From Alphaproteobacteria bacterium (GTDB lineage: Bacteria > Pseudomonadota > Alphaproteobacteria > RF32 > CAG-239), in the NCBI GenBank assembly GCA_017937705.1, contig JAGBDC010000026.1, positions 1 through 64,000 of the forward strand: a DNA stretch of 64,000 bases. Reading direction: 5' to 3'. The notes under the pieces are model-generated. The model made no database searches. It saw only the letters and a program-made list of their open reading frames with translations, and was not told the DNA's origin. Numbering within the stretch: the stretch's first letter is position 1; every line of letters begins with the position of its first letter. Both the position numbers and the translations under genes were made by a program. Shown in pieces: positions 1-7,719 of the stretch.

Positions 1-22
1 CTACCGACTGAGCTACCCGAGC
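1..22 (-). tRNA. tRNA, 5' part only (cut by window edge)
   Basis: The reverse complement reads a 7-nt acceptor strand GCTCGGG, then TA, then a D-stem GCTC and D-loop AGTCGGTAG, which is the standard start of a tRNA. The anticodon lies outside the window, so the isoacceptor cannot be named. Confidence 0.8.
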
Positions 23-38
23 ATCGGATACAGCAAGC

Positions 39-67
39 TTTATAATAGATATTTTTTATATTGTCCA
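39..67 (-). promoter_or_regulatory. sigma70-like promoter for the edge tRNA
   Basis: On the minus strand a TGGACA -35 is followed after 17 nt by a TATAAA -10, about 16 nt before the tRNA 5' end. Confidence 0.55.
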
Positions 68-176
68 GTATATTTTTTATTTTTTTTGCATTTTAGCGCT
101 AATATGTTGTTTTTAGCAAAAAAATAAATCACAAAAACAGATTTTTGCTGTCAAAAAATACATAAACAATTAAAAA

Positions 177-2147
177 CTATTCGTATTCTGCTCGATGTTT
201 GGCCACAGCCATAGATATTGCACACATCTTTCTATATAGCTTTTCACCGTTTTCGGTCATTTGTTCCATTAATTTTTCGCTTTTTTCATCAGTAGCTGCC
301 AAAAAGCTTACATCTTCTATCGGACGACGACTTAATGCTCCCTCTACTCCATTAACCAAAACACGAGCTTCTGTTTTTATCAAATTAGCTCCATCTTCCG
401 ACATCGCACTATTAGTTTGCAATCCCCAATAATTGTGTTCATCAGCTCCTTCTCCCATTTCGTGGGCAAGAAACAACTCGCCCCTATTTCCCGGAAAATA
501 ACTCAACGGAATTTTTTCGCTTTTTCTTATCGACTGCACAGCTCTTTCAAAATTGTTATAATGACTGGTTTCCATATCTGCTGAAGAAAAGAATGATACA
601 AAAGTAGATTTTGAAACACCTAACGGACAATAAGGCGATTGAGCAACAACTAACATTTGTTTTTGAATATATTCTCTGTCTTCCTTGTTATATCCCAATT
701 CTTGCATTTTTTGTTGCATCATTTCTTCTAACATCAAAGCAGTATAAGCGCCGTGACAATGTGCAACAATATTGAGTTTTCTTATCTTTTGTGCTGCATC
801 TTCTGCATCAAGTTTTTCTGTTCCGTTGGTTTTAGATATGCGAGGCAAAATCAATCTGTCGAATATATCTTTGACATATTTGGGATTTATCGTATCTTCG
901 CTTAACTTCTTATCCATTTTAATACTGCGATGATATTTTTCCATCATTTTGGTACGAGCCTGATTTTGATTATAAAAATCACCAAAATCATAAACGACAC
1001 CACATACTTTTACATCTTGTTCTAAATCGTTATCTTTCAACAGCTGATAAACACTGCTCATGTATCCGTTTATTTCTTTTTCGCCTCTGACTCCATCTCC
1101 GCCTAAAACCAAAACACAAACATCGTCGGGAGATATTTCGTTAAGGCTCTTAATTCCATACGGACAATCGTCGGTCTTTTCCCCTCTTTCATAGTATGAA
1201 ACGCTACTACGCAACTTTTCATAGTCGTTTGTAGCTCTCCAAGCTGTTTTTTTGGACACGGAATTATTGTTCGGATGCTCTAATCCTGTTGCTATAATAT
1301 CTTTTATTTTTTGTGTTCGTGACGGAAAATTCACCATTATTTTTCCCAAACTGGAAAAAGCCGTATTAAGGCTTGCCGAATTATTATCCTCTTTAACAAT
1401 ATATTTTTCAATCAAGCCGATAGCTCTATCGACATCTTCTTTACTGTCAAATTGCGGTTCATCCATATTTATAAATACAGAACCTTCACATTCAGGCTCT
1501 TCACTGGCAATGTTACAAACTGCTATATCTGCCAAATTAGCATAAAACGAACCATATTTTGAAGATATAATCTCAGGATTTTCCAATTCTCTAAAAATTT
1601 GTTCACTTAACTCGGGATGAGCGATATATATTTTACTTAAATCAAGATATACTTCATTTTTCAACTTTGGATGTTGCATCACTTCGCTCAACATTGCTGA
1701 AGCATTTTCCTTACTTTGTTCAACACATTTAACCGCTACTCTTTTGTATCTGAATATTCCGTTGCTATCAGTATTATCGACATCATCCATTGTTTTTCGA
1801 AAAATATATTCTGCCAATTCCGGTTTGTCTTTTAATATATTTTCAGCAAAAGATAATGCAAATCTTGGACTTTGCTTCATTGCAAGATCAAAATTATTAC
1901 ATATTTCTTCATTAGAAAGGTTTTTTGAAGCAGCCTCAAATGTTTTTACTGCGGTAGGCATTATGTCTGCACACATAAAATCCCTGCCGGATGAATAAGC
2001 CACAGCCGGTGCAACATATTCAGAATATTCGGGATATTCCGCGACTATTTCTTGTAGCTTTTTATAAAAATCAAGAGCCTGATTAAAACTTAGGTCTTTA
2101 TTTTCTTGAAATTCACTTATGACACTTAAGGCTTCACTTTTTAACAT
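177..2147 (-). CDS. Orphan alpha/beta-hydrolase-like protein with a possible Cys nucleophile
   Basis: This is a 656-residue protein without signal peptide or membrane segment. The N-terminal 300 residues are helical and contain no motif I recognise. From about residue 340 it looks like an alpha/beta hydrolase core: a strand VCVLVLGGDG, and then NIVAHCHGAYTAL, which sits where lipases have the nucleophile elbow (GxSxG) but offers Cys in an HCHG context. A later GADEHNYWG stretch could supply the catalytic His. The start has a very strong SD (GGGAGG). It stands alone, with the edge tRNA downstream. The hydrolase assignment is inference from these motifs; substrate and role are unknown. Confidence 0.5.
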   Translation of the reverse strand: MLKSEALSVISEFQENKDLSFNQALDFYKKLQEIVAEYPEYSEYVAPAVAYSSGRDFMCADIMPTAVKTFEAASKNLSNEEICNNFDLAMKQSPRFALSFAENILKDKPELAEYIFRKTMDDVDNTDSNGIFRYKRVAVKCVEQSKENASAMLSEVMQHPKLKNEVYLDLSKIYIAHPELSEQIFRELENPEIISSKYGSFYANLADIAVCNIASEEPECEGSVFINMDEPQFDSKEDVDRAIGLIEKYIVKEDNNSASLNTAFSSLGKIMVNFPSRTQKIKDIIATGLEHPNNNSVSKKTAWRATNDYEKLRSSVSYYERGEKTDDCPYGIKSLNEISPDDVCVLVLGGDGVRGEKEINGYMSSVYQLLKDNDLEQDVKVCGVVYDFGDFYNQNQARTKMMEKYHRSIKMDKKLSEDTINPKYVKDIFDRLILPRISKTNGTEKLDAEDAAQKIRKLNIVAHCHGAYTALMLEEMMQQKMQELGYNKEDREYIQKQMLVVAQSPYCPLGVSKSTFVSFFSSADMETSHYNNFERAVQSIRKSEKIPLSYFPGNRGELFLAHEMGEGADEHNYWGLQTNSAMSEDGANLIKTEARVLVNGVEGALSRRPIEDVSFLAATDEKSEKLMEQMTENGEKLYRKMCAISMAVAKHRAEYE

Positions 2148-2212
2148 TACAATCCTCCCGAAACTTTATGAGGATATTAACACAAAAAAATGTTTTTGTC
2201 TATTTTAAAAGC

Positions 2213-2246
2213 AAAAAAGCTCCCCCACCTTACGGCGGAGAAGCTC
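2213..2246 (-). terminator. Intrinsic terminator
   Basis: Minus strand: AGCTTCTCC pairs with GGGGGAGCT around a GC-rich loop and is followed by six T. It lies just after the stop of the lysozyme-like gene. Confidence 0.75.
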
Positions 2247-2264
2247 TAGTGCTTTCAGGGGACA

Positions 2265-3293
2265 TTAGAGTCCCAAAGCTTCTTTTGGTGTAGGATAAGC
2301 TCCGTTGTTAAGCTGACGGTCGATAGAATTATGCCATTTATGCTTACCGTTCTTATCATACATCTGGTTGACATCGCAACCCTTGTAAGAGAACATCGGC
2401 ATATCAAGCAATTCATCATAAGATAAACGACCTGTCCAAAGCATACGCAATACATAGAAGTACTGCTTCGGCTCATCACCTGTCTTACGGATATTACCAT
2501 TAGCATCCTGAAGCAGCAACCAGTCGGTCGCCTCCTCAAATTTGCCTTCGTTAACCTTCTTGAGGAAAGTTGAACGAGTAAATCCGTACTTACCCATACG
2601 CATCGCTACCAACGTAACCGTTGCCATCTGATCCTCTGTAAGCTCAACGTTAACGTTGTCAACCACCAGAGGTTTCCAGCTGTCAGCCACAATCTTAAGG
2701 GCTTCCTCGTATGTCTTGCCGGTAAAGTTATAATCAGCGACAGACTTGTCGTCGATAAACTTAAATCCAACAAGTGCACGAGGACAAGTTTTGCTTACTT
2801 TCTCCTGCACACCGTCAAGGTACGCACGAGCAACAACAACCTTATCAAAGGCCTTGTCGTAAACCACTACCTGCTTAGCCTTCTCCTGCTGCTCAATCAC
2901 AACTGAATTGCCACCCTTATCATCATCCCCGCTACACTTGTTAAGGCAGAAAAGTGCCAAAAGTGCTACAAGAAGAATAAGAAGAAGCCACCACCAATTG
3001 CGATCAGGTTTATCCTCCGTAGGAGTTTCTGCTTTAGGCTTACGCTTGAAGAGGCTGCAAAGCCATCTCCAAAAACGAGCTATCTGCGCACCAATCCAGC
3101 AGAGACCTGCCCAGATAAACGGTGCAACCCAGCACAAACCGAGCCACAGATACTTGCCCAACATGTAGATAACTACGAATGGAATTAACACTACGCAAGC
3201 GATAAGCTTTGCAACTGTCCAAAGGTTGTAGTTGATTGTCAACGAACCTTCCCACCAATGACCATTGGTCTTTCTCACTGAAAATACGCTCAT
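2265..3293 (-). CDS. Membrane-anchored protein with a GH24 lysozyme-like C-terminal domain
   Basis: The 342-residue protein has an N-terminal membrane region (roughly residues 25-70, Trp-rich) and another membrane segment WWWLLLILLVALLALF near residues 99-114. A soluble domain follows. Residues of the type LTEDQMATVTLVAMRMG, STFLKKVNEGKFEEATDWLL and an RMLWTG end resemble the second half of phage-type GH24 muramidases (LTxxQxDALVSFxFNxG, STLLxxLN). I cannot identify the catalytic Glu, so activity is doubtful. The gene has no SD before its ATG but has a perfect TTGACA-17-TATTAT promoter and its own terminator, and it is more GC-rich than its neighbours, which suggests foreign origin. Confidence 0.45.
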   Translation of the reverse strand: MSVFSVRKTNGHWWEGSLTINYNLWTVAKLIACVVLIPFVVIYMLGKYLWLGLCWVAPFIWAGLCWIGAQIARFWRWLCSLFKRKPKAETPTEDKPDRNWWWLLLILLVALLALFCLNKCSGDDDKGGNSVVIEQQEKAKQVVVYDKAFDKVVVARAYLDGVQEKVSKTCPRALVGFKFIDDKSVADYNFTGKTYEEALKIVADSWKPLVVDNVNVELTEDQMATVTLVAMRMGKYGFTRSTFLKKVNEGKFEEATDWLLLQDANGNIRKTGDEPKQYFYVLRMLWTGRLSYDELLDMPMFSYKGCDVNQMYDKNGKHKWHNSIDRQLNNGAYPTPKEALGL

Positions 3294-3376
3294 ATAAATT
3301 AATTTAAAGTGTGTACTCTTTTTTTACATAAGCTATACGATAATAATATATAGCTGATAATAGATTATCGTCTCTT

Positions 3377-3405
3377 ATAATACCCCTTAAAATGTTTTTT
3401 GTCAA
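3377..3405 (-). promoter_or_regulatory. sigma70 promoter of the lysozyme-like gene
   Basis: Minus strand TTGACA, 17-nt spacer, TATTAT. The predicted 5' UTR is about 75 nt, AT-rich and without an SD. The rest of the roughly 300-base gap to accB is AT-rich with no gene visible. Confidence 0.7.
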
Positions 3406-3589
3406 CTTAATTTGTCTATTAAAATCCACAAATTTTAAAATATCAAAAAATGGCAAAAATCAGCTAAAAAAGACCATTTTTTAGCTTTTTTTATTAAAAA
3501 ATACGCATTTTTTGCATATTTTTATTGTTTTTAAAAACACAATAGAGTAAAAATACGATGTTTAGTATTAATTTATAGAGAGAATTTGA

Positions 3590-4063
3590 ATGTCAGATAC
3601 TATTGATACCAAAATTGTTAGCAGATTGGCAGCAATTTTAAAAGTTAATGATTTAGCAGAATTAGAATATGAAACAGAAAGTGTTCGCATTTCATTAATT
3701 AAGTCCCGTGGTGTTGTAACTGCTCCGGCAGTTGCTCCTGTTGTAGCTCCGGCTCCGGTTGTTACTCCTGCCGCTCCTGTTAACACTCCGACAGAAAACA
3801 AAGAAAGCAATGTTGATGTTGCTTCTCTCCCCGGTTGTGTAAAATCTCCGATGGTTGGTGTTGTTTATCTTGCAAGCGATCCAAATGCCGCACCTTATGT
3901 TAAAATCGGTGATACAGTCAGCCAAGGCGATACCGTTTGCTTGATTGAAGCTATGAAAACTTTCAATCCGGTAAAGGCTTCGATGGGCGGTAAAGTTACC
4001 AAAATTTTGGTAGAAAGCGGCGATCCCGTAGAATATGGCGAACCGCTTGTTGTTATTGAATAA
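3590..4063 (+). CDS. accB: Biotin carboxyl carrier protein of acetyl-CoA carboxylase
   Basis: This 157-residue protein carries biotin in the acetyl-CoA carboxylase reaction that makes malonyl-CoA for fatty acid synthesis. It has the classic layout: a short N-terminal domain, an Ala/Pro-rich hinge (about residues 43-66), and a biotinyl domain with the EAMKT biotinylation motif about 35 residues from the C-terminus. EAMKT replaces the more common EAMKL/M. It is followed after 16 nt by accC, the usual alphaproteobacterial order. Confidence 0.95.
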   Translation: MSDTIDTKIVSRLAAILKVNDLAELEYETESVRISLIKSRGVVTAPAVAPVVAPAPVVTPAAPVNTPTENKESNVDVASLPGCVKSPMVGVVYLASDPNAAPYVKIGDTVSQGDTVCLIEAMKTFNPVKASMGGKVTKILVESGDPVEYGEPLVVIE

Positions 4064-4079
4064 TAACTGGGAATTTAAT

Positions 4080-5429
4080 ATGTTTGAAAAAGTTTTAATT
4101 GCAAACCGTGGCGAAATTGCTTTGCGTATCCATCGTGCTTGTCGTGAAATGGGCATCAGAACGGTTGCAGTACACTCCGAAGCCGATGCAAACGCTATGC
4201 ACGTTCGCTTGGCTGACGAAGCTGTTTGTATAGGACCGGCCCGCTCTGCCGATTCATATTTGAATAAGTCCGCAATTATTTCTGCAGCCATAGTTACCGG
4301 AGCAGATGCAATTCACCCCGGATTTGGTTTTTTATCGGAAAATGCAGATTTCGCCGAAATGGTAGAATCTCACGGCATTACTTTTATTGGCCCTACTGCT
4401 GCTCAAATGCGTAAAATGGGAGACAAAATCACTGCTCGTCAAGCAGCTATTGAGGCAGGTCTTCCGGTTACTCCGGGTTCTCCTTCTTTAGACACTGTCG
4501 AAGATGCAAAGAAATGGGCAAATGAAATCGGATATCCGGTTATTATCAAAGCCAAAGACGGCGGTGGCGGAAAGGGTATGAAAGTTGCTTTCAGCGATGA
4601 CGACATTACCGAGGCTTATACAATGGCTCGTGCAGAAGCAAAAGCTGCCTTTCCTAGTGATGTGGTTTATATGGAAAAATATTTACAAAAACCACGCCAT
4701 ATCGAAATGCAAATTCTAGCCGACAAATATGGTAATGTTGTCCACTTGGGTGAAAGAGATTGCTCTATTCAACGTAACAATCAAAAAGTTATTGAAGAAA
4801 GTCCCTCTCCTGCCCTCAATCAGGCACAAAGAGAAGAAATCGGTGAAATCGTTCGTAAAGCTATCGAAAAAATCGGTTATTTCAATGCCGGAACTTTAGA
4901 ATTTTTGTTTGAAGACGGAAAATTCTACTTTTTGGAAATGAATACTCGTCTACAAGTAGAACATCCGGTTACCGAAGCAGTCAGCGGAATTGATATTGTT
5001 CGTGAACAAATCAGAATTGCCAGCGGTGCTGCTTTAGGTTATGAACAAAAAGATATAAAATTCAACGGTCATGCGATTGAATGTCGTATTAATGCCGAAA
5101 ATCCGGAAACATTTACTCCTTGTCCGGGAAAAATTACCGAATGGCATGCTCCCGGCGGTTTAGGTGTTCGTGTAGATTCTGAAATCTATTCGGGATATTC
5201 AATTCCTCCGTTTTATGATAGTATGATTGCAAAACTTATTGTTCACGGACATACTCGTAATTCTGCATTAATGAGAGTTCGTCGTGCTTTAGAAGAATTT
5301 GTAATCGATGGTGTTTCAACTACTATTCCTTTACATCAGGAAATTATATCTCAAGCCGAATATATTGACGGTATGTATAATATTCACTGGTTGGAAGAAT
5401 ATATGAAATCACGCAAAACCGAAAAATAA
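4080..5429 (+). CDS. accC: Biotin carboxylase subunit of acetyl-CoA carboxylase
   Basis: This protein of about 449 residues carboxylates the biotin on AccB using ATP and bicarbonate. The N-terminus FEKVLIANRGEIALRI is the family signature. The glycine-rich ATP-grasp loop KAKDGGGGKGMK, the HxE metal/ATP segment RHIEMQI and the FLEMNTRLQVEHPVTE block are all present. Length is normal for AccC. The ATG at 4080 places the protein at the conserved MFEKVLIANRGE start, so the longer upstream reading is rejected. It sits in the accBC operon and ends in a terminator shared with the convergent pilin gene. Confidence 0.96.
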   Translation: MFEKVLIANRGEIALRIHRACREMGIRTVAVHSEADANAMHVRLADEAVCIGPARSADSYLNKSAIISAAIVTGADAIHPGFGFLSENADFAEMVESHGITFIGPTAAQMRKMGDKITARQAAIEAGLPVTPGSPSLDTVEDAKKWANEIGYPVIIKAKDGGGGKGMKVAFSDDDITEAYTMARAEAKAAFPSDVVYMEKYLQKPRHIEMQILADKYGNVVHLGERDCSIQRNNQKVIEESPSPALNQAQREEIGEIVRKAIEKIGYFNAGTLEFLFEDGKFYFLEMNTRLQVEHPVTEAVSGIDIVREQIRIASGAALGYEQKDIKFNGHAIECRINAENPETFTPCPGKITEWHAPGGLGVRVDSEIYSGYSIPPFYDSMIAKLIVHGHTRNSALMRVRRALEEFVIDGVSTTIPLHQEIISQAEYIDGMYNIHWLEEYMKSRKTEK

Positions 5430-5432
5430 GCC

Positions 5433-5462
5433 AAAGCCCTGAATATCAGGGCTTTATTTTTT
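5433..5462. terminator. Bidirectional intrinsic terminator between accC and the pilin gene
   Basis: AAAGCCCTGA and TCAGGGCTTT pair around a 3-nt loop, with a T-rich tail on the plus strand. Confidence 0.8.
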
Positions 5463-6011
5463 GAAAGCTATTCCAATATATCCTTCATTATCATTACCTT
5501 CAAACTGCATGCGGCAATGTTGTGCTGCTACTGACGCTTTTAAAGGTAAATCTTCTCTAAAAAAAGAATCTCCAATACCATTTATACTTATATAAGAAAG
5601 TCCATCTCCCCAATCAGCTGCCGCAAGAGTTGTACAAGCATATAATGATCCAACATGATAATCTATACCAAACTCAAAATCTCCCATAGCTATATCTATT
5701 TCTCGATTAAAAACATTATATGCCTTCGTAGCAGTTGTTGGGCTTTTTCCATTTAACATTTCAGTCGGAACAATACCTAACCTAATTGCTAATTCAGTAT
5801 TAAAACTTGAACTGTCTAATCCGTTTAAATTAGGCAAAGAACGGATATTATTAATCAATATAGTTAATTGGTCAAGAGCTTTCTGTGTTCGATATTTATC
5901 CATAGCTTTTGAATATCCGGCAATTCCACCTACGGATAAAACTCCTATAATTGCTAAAACTCCCAACATTTCAACCATTGAACGTCCAGACTGATTAAAC
6001 TGTCTTTTCAT
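5454..6011 (-). CDS. Type IV pilin-like / pseudopilin protein
   Basis: The 185-residue protein has a class III leader: after QSG comes RSMVEMLGVLAIIGVLSVGG, so prepilin peptidase would cut after Gly and leave Glu at position 5 of the mature protein, followed by the hydrophobic spine helix. The C-terminal region has two Cys that could form a disulfide. The start at 6011 is chosen because GGAGG lies 5 nt upstream; the upstream in-frame ATG has no SD. No assembly genes lie nearby, so it is an orphan. A structured leader of about 190 nt with an intrinsic terminator precedes it and may control it. Confidence 0.8.
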   Translation of the reverse strand: MKRQFNQSGRSMVEMLGVLAIIGVLSVGGIAGYSKAMDKYRTQKALDQLTILINNIRSLPNLNGLDSSSFNTELAIRLGIVPTEMLNGKSPTTATKAYNVFNREIDIAMGDFEFGIDYHVGSLYACTTLAAADWGDGLSYISINGIGDSFFREDLPLKASVAAQHCRMQFEGNDNEGYIGIAFKK

Positions 6012-6032
6012 GAACACCTCCAATTAAATTAA

Positions 6033-6055
6033 CAAAAACCCACCAGTGAGGTGGG
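6033..6055 (-). terminator. Intrinsic terminator ending the pilin leader
   Basis: Minus strand CCCACC, 5-nt loop, GGTGGG, then TTTTTGTT. It lies between the leader RNA and the pilin SD, so readthrough would control pilin expression. Confidence 0.8.
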
Positions 6056-6229
6056 CGGATGTTCGAAAACCGTTCATAGACAAAGACGGCTCGGCTTATT
6101 TAGCCATACAGCCTTATTCGCCGACATCCGTCCAAGACAGAAATCGGCGTATTTTTTGTTAGTCGCCATAGCCTAGCGACTGTCTATGAAAAGGGTTTTC
6201 GACGCCCTAGATAAGTTTTTCTTATCCAT
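6033..6229 (-). ncRNA. Structured leader RNA or small RNA upstream of the pilin gene
   Basis: The minus strand forms a closing helix of about 19 bp (6194-6202 with 6063-6071, and 6181-6190 with 6073-6082). It encloses a hairpin GTCGC/GCGAC (6161-6180) and a second hairpin CGCCGA/TCGGCG (6119-6149). Next to the 3' side of the closing helix lies ACATCCG (minus strand of 6056-6062), which could instead pair with CGGATGT inside hairpin two (6124-6130). The element ends in an intrinsic terminator 12 nt before the pilin SD. A TTGCAT/TATAGT promoter lies at 6236-6262. I do not recognise it as 6S, SRP, RNase P or a known riboswitch. Confidence 0.55.
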
Positions 6230-6235
6230 CAACAG

Positions 6236-6262
6236 ACTATATAAAAAGATAAAGATATGCAA
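6236..6262 (-). promoter_or_regulatory. Probable promoter of the pilin leader RNA
   Basis: Minus strand TTGCAT, 15 nt, TATAGT (or GTTGCA with 16 nt). It starts directly downstream of a terminator hairpin at 6264-6292, so transcription begins afresh here. Confidence 0.45.
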
Positions 6263-6263
6263 C

Positions 6264-6292
6264 AAAAAAACGAAGATTTTGCAATCTTCGTT
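6264..6292 (-). terminator. Intrinsic terminator
   Basis: Minus strand ACGAAGATT, short loop, AATCTTCGT, then seven T. It is a second stop for transcription coming from the M16-like gene. Confidence 0.7.
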
Positions 6293-6304
6293 ATATTTAT
6301 CTTC

Positions 6305-6341
6305 TGTCATTACGAGGAGCGATAGCGACGTGGTAATCTAG
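6305..6341. repeat. Short palindromic intergenic repeat (GTCATTACGAGGAGCG type)
   Basis: The sequence TGTCATTACGAGGAGCGATA continues with GCGACGTGGTAATCTAG. This resembles the widespread 'cattgcgaggagcg...gcaatctag' palindromic repeats known from several intracellular and gut Proteobacteria. Only one copy is visible in this window, so the assignment rests on memory of the family. Confidence 0.5.
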
Positions 6342-6368
6342 TTAAATAATAAGCCTTTTATTGCATCC

Positions 6369-6402
6369 AAAAAAAAGAGCGCGTCTCACGACGAGCTCTT
6401 TT
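6369..6402 (-). terminator. Intrinsic terminator of the M16-like gene
   Basis: Minus strand AAGAGC, a GC-rich loop containing GTC-GTGA-GAC, then GCTCTT followed by T residues. Confidence 0.7.
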
Positions 6403-6447
6403 AAAATCAATATTTACGTTTAACTGCGGAATTTAACCGCTTTTTTT

Positions 6448-7620
6448 TCACAATTTTGCTTTTATCTCCTTGTATGAATAAACACCATCATCGGCATATA
6501 CCACACAAGTTAACGGCTTTGAAAAAATAGTCTCAGCAATCTCTTTGACATCACTTGCGTTCACCTGCCATGTGGCATTAATACGCTCGTTAATATCATA
6601 CATCTGTCCACGTCCGAGAACCTGCCATGCAATCTCAACAGCACGATCCTGCGGTTGAGAGAAAATGAACAGCTTTTCGGCCATAGCACGATTGCGAGAA
6701 GTTTCCATACGGCGATCAGAAGCGAGAGATGTGCGCAAACGGTTAACATTGGCACAAATGATGTCGATAAATTCATTTATATCTTCACCATCATGCGATG
6801 TTACGGCAACACGCAGAGTTCTCATTCCATAATAGCCGGCAATCTTTACTTCGACATCAACATCCTTACCGATAAAAGAACGTTCCAAACGTCCCGATAA
6901 CATACTCATCAAAACGTTAGCTTCAGCAACATTCGACAAATTGGAAACATCCCAACCCATCATCACTTGACGATAGCTGCCTTTAGAAGCAATTCGGTCG
7001 AAACCACCGGTGTAAATATCATTTATCACCTTGTGCTTGCGGCCGGCCGGAATTTCACCAAAATATTTCTCTGCCATGTTACGAAGTTCTTCATCGGTAT
7101 AATCGGGGCAGTTAATGGCTACAACCATATTTTTACCGGTGAGATACTTGGCTGCAAACTCATACAAATCGTTCATACCATAACCATTAATGGCATCGAT
7201 ATAAACATCGCTGTCCCAAACCTTGCGAGCATCACGAAAAGCCGTATGCTTGTACAACAACTTCATCTGACGTTTTGGCAGCGGCGCCAAATCACGAGTG
7301 TGAGCGACAATGTCATCGGCAGTCATCTTGATAAGCTCCGGATTGAAGTATGGCATTCTCATCAAATTAGCCAATTTGCGCAGCGTCAACTCCAAATCCT
7401 GAGTATCACAACCGGTAAAATAGGTCGTAATAGTACCGCCATACACTGCCTGAATACCGCATGACTGCTTCAATAACACTTGCTCAAAAAGAGCTGCCAG
7501 ACCAAGTTTAGGTTCGTTTACATGACCGACATTGACGGTAACCGAAACACTTGTTTGCTGATTAAGTCTCGAAGTAACAACAGTAATACCGTTGTAAAGC
7601 TTAAAATTTTTTCTTTCCAT
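6448..7620 (-). CDS. M16-type peptidase homologue lacking the zinc motif
   Basis: The 390-residue protein resembles one half of an M16 (pitrilysin/processing peptidase) enzyme: the start FKLYNGITVVTSR..VTVNVGHVNEPKLGLAALFEQVLLKQ aligns with the usual FxLxNGxxV..VxxGSxxEPxGxAHFLEHMLFKG. The HxxEH metal motif is replaced by AxxEQ, so the protein is probably inactive and may serve as the non-catalytic partner of an enzyme not in this window. The start at 7620 puts the protein at the conserved N-terminus. It has no SD, is GC-richer than the resident genes and has its own terminator, like other foreign-looking genes here. Confidence 0.6.
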   Translation of the reverse strand: MERKNFKLYNGITVVTSRLNQQTSVSVTVNVGHVNEPKLGLAALFEQVLLKQSCGIQAVYGGTITTYFTGCDTQDLELTLRKLANLMRMPYFNPELIKMTADDIVAHTRDLAPLPKRQMKLLYKHTAFRDARKVWDSDVYIDAINGYGMNDLYEFAAKYLTGKNMVVAINCPDYTDEELRNMAEKYFGEIPAGRKHKVINDIYTGGFDRIASKGSYRQVMMGWDVSNLSNVAEANVLMSMLSGRLERSFIGKDVDVEVKIAGYYGMRTLRVAVTSHDGEDINEFIDIICANVNRLRTSLASDRRMETSRNRAMAEKLFIFSQPQDRAVEIAWQVLGRGQMYDINERINATWQVNASDVKEIAETIFSKPLTCVVYADDGVYSYKEIKAKL

Positions 7621-7652
7621 AGTGAAAAATTTTTGAGTTAGAAAAATAGAGC

Positions 7653-7695
7653 TAATAATCACAAATAGACGGAGGTTATATACCTGTGATTATTA
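7653..7695. promoter_or_regulatory. Inverted repeat upstream of the M16-like gene
   Basis: TAATAATCACA (7653-7663) is the exact reverse complement of TGTGATTATTA (7685-7695), with a smaller inner palindrome AGGT-ATATA-ACCT. It lies between the acyltransferase stop and the M16-like gene start. It could be an operator or a hairpin; the function is unknown. Confidence 0.4.
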
Positions 7696-7719
7696 AATGT
7701 CAATATTTTTATCTTTTAT

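Noticed and set aside
6033..6229. 6S RNA, SRP RNA or RNase P RNA
   Set aside because: Conserved cores (for example GGAAGCAGCC or the 6S bubble layout) are missing; the multi-branched form and the terminator before a gene fit a leader better.
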